NCBI GenBank assembly: GCA_003151985.1
Contig: PLZC01000225.1
Location: forward strand, 1-32,104
From: Acidobacteriaceae bacterium
GTDB lineage: Bacteria > Acidobacteriota > Terriglobia > Terriglobales > Acidobacteriaceae
DNA: 32,104 bases
Direction of reading: 5' to 3'
Part shown: positions 26,289-32,104 of the stretch, piece by piece
Position numbering within the stretch: the stretch's first letter is position 1
How the letters are laid out: each line of letters begins with the position of its first letter
Made by a program: the position numbers and the translations under genes
The notes under the pieces: model-generated
The model's input: only the letters and a program-made list of their open reading frames with translations
Told to the model about the DNA's origin: nothing
Databases searched by the model: none

Positions 26289-26347
26289 GGAGGAGTGATG
26301 GAAAGCGTGTCTTCCTTTTGGACTTTCCGCTGACCCGTCACTCCTCC
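26289..26347. terminator. Long nested hairpin between convergent genes
   Basis: GGAGGAGTGA (26289-26298) pairs perfectly with TCACTCCTCC (26338-26347). Inside it, GGAAAG (26300-26305) pairs with CTTTCC (26323-26328). The structure starts 15 bases after the receptor stop and ends about 40 bases from the stop of the TPR gene on the other strand, the right place for a terminator serving both directions. A T-rich run lies in the loop, not after the stem, so strict intrinsic termination is less certain. Confidence 0.6.
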
Positions 26348-26386
26348 AGATCTTCACTTATCCTGAGATCAACCAATGATGCCGAT

Positions 26387-27862
26387 CTACTTCACAGAAG
26401 ATGACTCCTCGATGAGCCTATATCGCTTCCTGTCAGTTTCCCTCTTTAGCGATTCTTGATGCATCTCTGAGAGACGCTTCACCAGCACCTTCATCTCGTC
26501 GCTTCCGCTTTGTTTGGTGTGGCGCAGAGCGATGACCAGATGATACGCTGCGGTTTCGTCTGAAGGGGAATCCTTGAGTGCCAGCCGGCATTGTTCGATG
26601 GCGAGATTGTATTGACCAGATCGCATGTACATGCTGGCGAGAATGTCTCTCGCTCCGACAAGATCGGGCTTCAGTCTTACCGCGACCAGGGCTGATTTCA
26701 TTGCCTCTTTAAACTCGACGCTCTCAATGGCCGGCGCTTGGTTCGTGATCAACTCCGCGAAGAGAAAATGCAATAACGCACTTCCCGGATGAAATTTGAG
26801 TTGCGCCCGCACTCTTCGTAGCGCTTCGTCCGGGTTATTTCTTTGCACTTCAGTTAGATCGACAGCATAAGAACTGAGGCTTTGCGCAGAATCAAGTTGC
26901 TCTACTATCTTGAAATCGCTCTCTGCATTGTCGAACTGCGCCAGTTGCGCATAAAGTAGCCCGCGCGAAAGATAGAGAGAAGACTCGCGGGGAATGCGCT
27001 GCAAGCCGGCGTTGATCATATCGATTCCGACCTGAAATGAGTCGTGTTCCATGGAAATGGCAGCAAAGGAAACATAGTAGCTTGCAGTCGCTGGGCTCAA
27101 GACAATTGCTTGGCGAAGGAGGGCCACGGACTTGGGAGTATTGCCCACGGCCTCATAAGCCTGCGAGGCGAGACTCAAAATGTCCGGGTCTTGCTGGTCT
27201 GCAGTAAGTAATGGTTCGAGTATCTTGATTGCAGCCTCATTCTGTTTCGTCGTGACTAGAATGACCGCGAGATCGTATTTGGGATAGGTCTGCTTCGGCA
27301 GCAGTCCAATAAGCTTCTCGAAGAGGGGAACCGCCTTTTCAAACTGCTCCAAGTGTACTAAGCAATAGGCGTATGCTTCGAGGGATTCAGGATGAACTCC
27401 AATAGCGTCTCCGCCAGAAACAAAATGGTCAATTGCCGCATGGCAGTTGCCGTATCGTTTATCGAGCATCGCAAGCATTTCATGCGCTGTCTTATCGCCC
27501 GGATCAGATTTGATTATCCTTTCGAGTAACGGGATTGCACGCTGGTCGGCCGTCGGATAGAAAAGCTGAACTTCGCCTCTGAGTGCCGGAGAATAGTTCG
27601 GAGAGAGCACAAGCGCCTTATCGAAAGCAGTCAACGCGTCAGCGCCATTTCCCTTCAGGGAGAATGCTATCCCTTGCAGAGTCCACATCCGGAAATCGGA
27701 CGGAGCCTGGTGCAAATTCTCTTTCGTCAACTGCAAGGCTCGATCGTACTCATGAGAACGGATCAACGATTCGATCGACGAAACAGATTCCCGGGGTTGT
27801 TGTGCCTGAGCAAGAGCAAGCCCACCTATGAATATAAGTACGGTCGAGCTCACACGAAGCAT
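26387..27862 (-). CDS. Secreted TPR-repeat protein
   Basis: A 491-residue protein with a signal peptide (MLRVSSTVLIFIGGLALAQA) followed by tetratricopeptide repeats to near residue 455, for example ALTAFDKALVLSPNYSPALRG, KAVPLFEKLIGLLPK and LAIEQCRLALKDSPSDETAA (the first is quoted one residue over a normal repeat end). The tail is charged (KRETDRKRYRLIEESS). The ATG at 27862 has AGGA about 10 bases upstream. It is the third gene of a minus-strand set behind two FG-GAP/ASPIC proteins, 88 bases after the second. TPR proteins often occur beside this family, so a complex between them is plausible. No enzymatic domain is visible. Confidence 0.85.
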   Translation of the reverse strand: MLRVSSTVLIFIGGLALAQAQQPRESVSSIESLIRSHEYDRALQLTKENLHQAPSDFRMWTLQGIAFSLKGNGADALTAFDKALVLSPNYSPALRGEVQLFYPTADQRAIPLLERIIKSDPGDKTAHEMLAMLDKRYGNCHAAIDHFVSGGDAIGVHPESLEAYAYCLVHLEQFEKAVPLFEKLIGLLPKQTYPKYDLAVILVTTKQNEAAIKILEPLLTADQQDPDILSLASQAYEAVGNTPKSVALLRQAIVLSPATASYYVSFAAISMEHDSFQVGIDMINAGLQRIPRESSLYLSRGLLYAQLAQFDNAESDFKIVEQLDSAQSLSSYAVDLTEVQRNNPDEALRRVRAQLKFHPGSALLHFLFAELITNQAPAIESVEFKEAMKSALVAVRLKPDLVGARDILASMYMRSGQYNLAIEQCRLALKDSPSDETAAYHLVIALRHTKQSGSDEMKVLVKRLSEMHQESLKRETDRKRYRLIEESSSVK

Positions 27863-27950
27863 AGAAGAGCCATCCTTCCGCGCCAGGATTCACAGTAGCA
27901 TAAAGGTAAGGGCATACGGCCTGAGAGATAATCTTTCCCTGCACTCATTG

Positions 27951-29903
27951 TTATCGTGTTGTTCGTATTGTCTTGCTTTTGCGCGGTTTCTCAGCCGAAG
28001 ATCCCGTTGTGCATGGGTGAGGAGCGCAGAGCACATCCGTAATACCTCTTCCCTCAGTAATCGTAAAGATACGATCCACTGCAGGCACTCTGATCGTCTC
28101 TCTTGCACCGGATGGCCAATGAATCTCTACCGTTCCGCCAGAGGTTGCATCGCCAAGACCGAAGTGCGGTCGCTGGTCATTCGATGAGATATAGCTCCCG
28201 CCGCCCATAACATCCTCGCGCTGTCGCATCCCGTTCGCAGACAGGTAAACAGTAGCTCCAATTGCATCGCGGGGGCTCTTCTGACCACCTACCAACTTGA
28301 ATTCGATCCATTGATGGTGGTCTGGGTTCACATTCTTTAGCAACACCGGCGGTCCATCAACAGGGTTGATCACCACGTCAATTTTTCCATTGTTGAATAG
28401 ATCGCCAAAAGCCGCACCACGCCCAGCTGTCACTACCGCAAGGCCCGAGCCCTTTACCGCGGGCACATACCCAAACTTGCCGTGGTGCAAGTTGCGAAAC
28501 AGGAGTGGCCGTTGAGCGTAGGTTGTGCCCCAGTCATGCTTGTCAACTTGGGGATAGACATGGCCATTGATCATCATGAGGTCTTTCCAGCCATCGTTGT
28601 CGTAATCGATAAGGCCATCGCCCCAGCCCACGAATGGAACTGGAATCTGGCCGATGCCCGCCTCGCGCCCCACCTCGGTAAAGCTGGCATCGCCGTCATT
28701 GCGATAAAGCGCCTTGTAATCGTCGGAAAAGTCAGTCACCAGAACATCAACGAGCCCGTTGTTCATGTAATCGCCAATGGCAAAGCCCATGGACGCGATT
28801 TCGCGGCCGTCGCTGTTAAGGGCAAAGCCGGAAACATAACTCTGATCGTCGAAGGTTCCGTCGCCCTTATTGATGTAAAGATAGTTTCGCTCTGAATCGT
28901 TGGCTACCAGCAGGTCTACTCTCCCGTCGTTGTTTACATCCACAAAAACCGAGGTAAATCCGTAAAACGCGTCGGGATCCGAAACTCCGGCCATTGCACT
29001 TACATCGGTGAAAGTTCCATCGCCATTGTTATGGAACAGGTGATCGGGCTCTCCCGGCAGACCGCGCGGCCCGCACTCTACCGGAACGCCACGCATCTGG
29101 CAGAATGCCGGGTTTGATGAGCCATCCTCGGAACTCGGCTGGTTGTTCAGGTCGACATGCACATAGCCGGAAACGAAAAGGTCCAGCCTTCCGTCGCCGT
29201 CATAGTCGCCCCATGTCGCGCCGTCGGACCAATTGCCCAGAGTCACACCGGCCTTCTCGGCCACGTCCGTGAAACTACCGTCACGGTTGTTGTGGTAGAG
29301 TCGGTTCTTGCCGAAGTTAGCCACGAAGATATCCGGCCACCCATCGTTATCGAAGTCGCCGATAGCGACGCCAAAGCCCCATCGGTCATTGGCAACGCCG
29401 GCTTGGGCAGTTACGTCGGTATAGGTGCCGTCGTGGTTGTTGTGGAACAAGGCAGCGGGAGGCGGGGTCTCCTTGCCTGCGAGCGCGTTGTAAGTGGAGC
29501 CATTCACAAGGTAGATGTCCAGCCAGCCGTCGTTGTCGTAGTCGATAAGGCCAACGCCTGAACCATCGGTCTCAAGGATGTATCTCTTCTGCGGTGTGCC
29601 CATAACATGCCGCCACGAAGCGAGTCCGGCTGCTTTGGTCACGTCTTCGAAGACAACAGTTCCCTTGTCAACAAATCCACCGGCGGTTATGGGTCGTTTT
29701 TCGGAATCATAAATGGGAGCGAAAGTGCCTGCTGAGGCGATACCGCCCATGCCGCCCTGTTGTGCAGGATGTGGCTTCTGTGTTTGTGCGATTTGGGCAT
29801 ACGATGTGGCACTGAGGCCGAGGGCAAGCAAAATGAAAATCCAGTGCCCTACCAGACGACGCCTGGTGCAGGAACCGATTGACCGATGAGTTATTCGCCG
29901 CAC
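27951..29903 (-). CDS. FG-GAP/VCBS and ASPIC/UnbV (CRTAC1-like) protein, second tandem copy
   Basis: A 650-residue exported protein. The GTG at 29903 has GGGAGG 4 bases upstream and opens a basic, then hydrophobic signal region (HWIFILLALGLSATSYAQ). The ATG at 29915 is an alternative, and an open extension to 30209 only overlaps the preceding gene. The body holds repeated FG-GAP/VCBS blades with Asp-rich calcium-type loops (DYDNDGWLD, DFDNDGWPD, DYDGDGRLD, DVNNDGRVD), each followed by HNNHDGTYTDV-like turns: a seven-bladed propeller as in integrin alpha chains and CRTAC1. An ASPIC/UnbV domain closes it (GATVYLSANGM, SYISSNDQRPHFGLG, EIHWPSGARE), followed by a Cys-APHP-Cys pair. It is strongly similar to the gene just upstream. 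Function is unknown; extracellular binding or adhesion is inferred. Confidence 0.88.
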   Translation of the reverse strand: MRRITHRSIGSCTRRRLVGHWIFILLALGLSATSYAQIAQTQKPHPAQQGGMGGIASAGTFAPIYDSEKRPITAGGFVDKGTVVFEDVTKAAGLASWRHVMGTPQKRYILETDGSGVGLIDYDNDGWLDIYLVNGSTYNALAGKETPPPAALFHNNHDGTYTDVTAQAGVANDRWGFGVAIGDFDNDGWPDIFVANFGKNRLYHNNRDGSFTDVAEKAGVTLGNWSDGATWGDYDGDGRLDLFVSGYVHVDLNNQPSSEDGSSNPAFCQMRGVPVECGPRGLPGEPDHLFHNNGDGTFTDVSAMAGVSDPDAFYGFTSVFVDVNNDGRVDLLVANDSERNYLYINKGDGTFDDQSYVSGFALNSDGREIASMGFAIGDYMNNGLVDVLVTDFSDDYKALYRNDGDASFTEVGREAGIGQIPVPFVGWGDGLIDYDNDGWKDLMMINGHVYPQVDKHDWGTTYAQRPLLFRNLHHGKFGYVPAVKGSGLAVVTAGRGAAFGDLFNNGKIDVVINPVDGPPVLLKNVNPDHHQWIEFKLVGGQKSPRDAIGATVYLSANGMRQREDVMGGGSYISSNDQRPHFGLGDATSGGTVEIHWPSGARETIRVPAVDRIFTITEGRGITDVLCAPHPCTTGSSAEKPRKSKTIRTTR

Positions 29904-29955
29904 CAAGCCTCCCATAAGTTGAATGTACAACAAGGGCTGCTTCCTGCGCTGTAAC

Positions 29956-31857
29956 CTAATGTATTGCGATTCTTGGGGCCACGAGGTCAGACAATATCGG
30001 CGCAGCGCAGGGCTTGCCGCCGCACAACGCGCCTGTAATTCCCCTACCCTCGCTAATTGTGTAGATACGGTCAACTGCAGGCAGCTTAACCATCTCCTTT
30101 GCTCCCGAAGGCCAGTGAATCTCTGCTGTCCCGGCGTCGGTGGCCTCACCCAGCCCAAAATGCAGGCGTCGGTCGTTTGAGGAAATATAGCTACCACTGG
30201 AGAGAACATCCTCGCGCATTCGCATACCGTTGGCCTTTAGGAAGACAGTGGCGCATGTGGCGTCACGCGGGCTTTTCTGGCCGCCGATCAACTTCATCTC
30301 CGCCCAATGATGGCGGTCGGGATTCACGTTTCTCAAAAGGACCGCAGGCCCGTCGATGGGATTGATGATGACATCGATTTTGCCGTCGTTGAAAAGGTCG
30401 CCGAAGGCCGCCCCACGAGCCGGGATCACTGCTGCCAGTCCCGAATCCTTTACCGGCGGAATGTAACTAAAACGCCGCCCCTTCCTACTTGCTTCCGGCA
30501 CGTTATGAAAGAGAAGTGGCCGCTCGGCAAAGGTTGTGCCCCAGTTGTGTTTGTCCACTTGCGGATAGACGTGGCCATTCACCATGAATAAGTCCAACCA
30601 GCCGTCGTTGTCATAATCAAGAAACCCATCGCCCCAGCCGACAAACGGAATGGTGGTTTGCGCAATGCCTAAGTTGTAACTGACATCGGTAAAATCTGCG
30701 TCGCCGTCGTTATGATAGAGCACTTTGTAGTCGTCGCCAAAGTCGGTCACAAAGAAGTCGATGAGGCCATTGTTCTCGTAGTCGCCTGCAGCAATGCCCA
30801 TCGAGGCAATCTCGCGCCCATCCTTGTTCAGCGCGAACCCTGAGACGTAGCTTTGATCGTCGAATGTGCCGTCACCCTTATTGATGTAGAGAAAATTTGG
30901 CTCCGAGTCGTTGCCCACAACAAGATCCGGTTTGCCGTCGCCATTGATGTCGACAAAGATAGCAGTGAATCCGTAATAACGGAGCTTGTCGTCCACGCCT
31001 GCTTTCACGGTTACATCGGTAAACGTTCCGTCACCGTTGTTGTGGAACAGGTGGTCGGGCTCCCCGGGTAGCCCACGCGGCCCACAATTTACCGACACGC
31101 CGCGATAGAGACACGATGCGTTTGCCGCCTCTTTCGAAAGGGCGGCGGCTAAGTCGCGGTCGAAGTGAACGTAACCTGTGACATATAAGTCCAGCAGTCC
31201 GTCTCCGTCATAGTCTCCCCAGGACGAACCGGGTGACCAGTTACCCAGCGCCACGCCCGCCTTTTCCGCAACATCGGTAAAGGTCCCGTCATGATTGTTA
31301 TGGTAAAGTCGGTTCTTGCCGTAGTTCCCCACGTAGATGTCCGGCCAGCCGTCGTTATCGTAATCGGCAATACTCACGCCATAACCCCAGCGGTCGTTCT
31401 CCACTCCCGCCTGGGCGGCCACGTCGGTAAATGTTCCATCGTGGTTGTTATGAAACAGGGCGGCGTGTGGTGGCGGCTCCTTGCCATCCAACGCGTCGAA
31501 TGTTGAGCCGTTGACCAGGTAGATGTCCAGCCAGCCGTCGTTGTCGTAGTCGATCAGCCCGACACCCGATCCATTTGTCTCCACAATAAAGTTCTTCTCA
31601 GGCGCGCCCATCTTGTGGCGCCAGCCGGATATCCCAGCGGCTCTAGTAATGTCCTGAAAGACTACCGGGCCCTTGTCGACAAACCCACCGGCGGTGATAG
31701 CTCGCTTCTGCTCATCGTAGACCGGTGCGACCGCAGCCCCAGAGGCGATTCCGCCCATCCCGCCCTGTGGTGCTTGCTGGGCCTGCTGCGCCCGGCATGC
31801 GCTCGGAACGGAAAGTAGAACCACCATGACACCGCAAACCCAGCCGCGAAAAAGCAA
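29956..31857 (-). CDS. FG-GAP/VCBS and ASPIC/UnbV (CRTAC1-like) protein, first tandem copy
   Basis: A 633-residue exported protein. It starts at a TTG (31857) behind AGGGGG with about 6-base spacing. A signal peptide (GVMVVLLSVPSACRA) leads into a Gln-rich stretch and the segment GGMGGIASG shared with its neighbour. FG-GAP/VCBS blades follow (DYDNDGWLDIYLVNGS, DYDNDGWPDIYVGNYG, DYDGDGLLDLYVTGYV, DINGDGKPDLVVGND). Then comes an ASPIC/UnbV domain at about residues 525-590 (ATVFLKANGMRMRED, SYISSNDRRLHFGLG). It reads DATCATV where the second copy reads DAIGATV, so a usually conserved Gly is replaced by Cys. The C-terminus has a Cys-GGKP-Cys pair. It is followed after 52 bases by its paralogue and then a TPR gene, a likely three-gene operon. 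Confidence 0.88.
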   Translation of the reverse strand: MLFRGWVCGVMVVLLSVPSACRAQQAQQAPQGGMGGIASGAAVAPVYDEQKRAITAGGFVDKGPVVFQDITRAAGISGWRHKMGAPEKNFIVETNGSGVGLIDYDNDGWLDIYLVNGSTFDALDGKEPPPHAALFHNNHDGTFTDVAAQAGVENDRWGYGVSIADYDNDGWPDIYVGNYGKNRLYHNNHDGTFTDVAEKAGVALGNWSPGSSWGDYDGDGLLDLYVTGYVHFDRDLAAALSKEAANASCLYRGVSVNCGPRGLPGEPDHLFHNNGDGTFTDVTVKAGVDDKLRYYGFTAIFVDINGDGKPDLVVGNDSEPNFLYINKGDGTFDDQSYVSGFALNKDGREIASMGIAAGDYENNGLIDFFVTDFGDDYKVLYHNDGDADFTDVSYNLGIAQTTIPFVGWGDGFLDYDNDGWLDLFMVNGHVYPQVDKHNWGTTFAERPLLFHNVPEASRKGRRFSYIPPVKDSGLAAVIPARGAAFGDLFNDGKIDVIINPIDGPAVLLRNVNPDRHHWAEMKLIGGQKSPRDATCATVFLKANGMRMREDVLSSGSYISSNDRRLHFGLGEATDAGTAEIHWPSGAKEMVKLPAVDRIYTISEGRGITGALCGGKPCAAPILSDLVAPRIAIH

Positions 31858-31962
31858 GGACGCCCCCCTGTTTGTCTGGATTGTATTGAACTTGACCGGC
31901 TACTGGGTAGACTGAACGGAACCACGACCGCTCGCTTCGATGCATGTCTTCTGAAGGGCGTA

Positions 31963-32104
31963 ATGAATCCTCTCCCATCCTGCGGCATGAATCAGGGCGC
32001 TGCCGCGATCAGTTCTTCGACAATTGTCGCCGCAGTCTCAGAATTACTTTCCGTTCTCGAAGACGTTCAACATCAGTTGACGGGCTCTGGTGCAAATAGC
32101 AAGG
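31963..32104 (+). CDS. Possible start of an unidentified protein (3' truncated by window edge)
   Basis: An ATG at 31963 with AAGGG 4 bases upstream opens a frame that stays open for 47 codons to the window edge. The visible part is soluble-looking, with a helical stretch (TIVAAVSELLSVLEDVQHQL) and no signal peptide. It would be divergent from the FG-GAP/ASPIC operon. Against it, third-position GC is not high, and the opposite strand has a competing short frame ending at 32045 that could be the tail of a minus-strand gene. I do not recognise a family. Confidence 0.3.
   Translation, partial: MNPLPSCGMNQGAAAISSSTIVAAVSELLSVLEDVQHQLTGSGANSK

Noticed and set aside
29904-30209. N-terminal extension of the second FG-GAP/ASPIC gene
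   Set aside because: The added ~100 residues overlap the 3' end of the upstream gene in another frame, are Arg/Gln-rich, and precede a clear signal peptide with its own ribosome-binding site.
32045-32104. Minus-strand frame ending at a stop at 32045, possibly the tail of another gene
   Set aside because: Only about 19 codons are visible. It is as plausible as the opposite-strand start at 31963, but too short to annotate.

Overview
The window is bacterial. Its gene content points to an acidobacterium (Acidobacteriota, probably the Terriglobia/Acidobacteriaceae side). This is inferred from family content, not from a marker gene. The pointers are two Oar-like TonB-dependent receptors with an N-terminal carboxypeptidase-regulatory-like domain, a propeller/Y_Y_Y sensor histidine kinase, tandem FG-GAP/ASPIC (CRTAC1-like) proteins with TPR partners, and a membrane-anchored regulator-like protein of a type common in Acidobacteria. 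Non-ATG starts are frequent. No rRNA, tRNA, CRISPR array, insertion sequence or phage gene was seen.

Layout. 1-2406: the end of an unidentified + gene, then a convergent secreted TPR protein (1887-244, minus), then a 519-base divergent regulatory region. 2407-8613 (plus): an Oar-like receptor with a strong terminator, followed by a secreted or anchored protein joining a c-type haem motif (CxxCH), a WD40-like propeller and TPRs. 8658-11621 (minus): propeller/Y_Y_Y sensor histidine kinase. 11882-16297 (plus): GH35 beta-galactosidase, GH53 endo-galactanase and a NarL-type response regulator, apparently one operon divergent from the kinase. 19869-16459 (minus): a membrane-anchored regulator-like protein, then a GH63-type glycosidase. 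20473-26273 (plus): GH31 alpha-glycosidase and a second Oar-like receptor. 31857-26387 (minus): two tandem paralogous FG-GAP/ASPIC proteins and a TPR protein. The last ~140 bases may hold the start of another gene.

Reading as a whole. The central 20 kb looks like an acidobacterial polysaccharide-utilisation locus without SusC/SusD. Oar-like receptors would supply outer-membrane uptake or binding. Secreted GH53 and GH35 would attack beta-1,4-galactan or galactose-terminated side chains, with GH31 and GH63 enzymes for alpha-linked or other residues. The kinase plus response regulator would act as a split version of the Bacteroidetes hybrid two-component systems that sense oligosaccharides. The substrate (pectic galactan, arabinogalactan, xyloglucan or a mixture) is inferred and not proven. 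The flanking TPR, haem-propeller and FG-GAP/ASPIC proteins are the least understood part.
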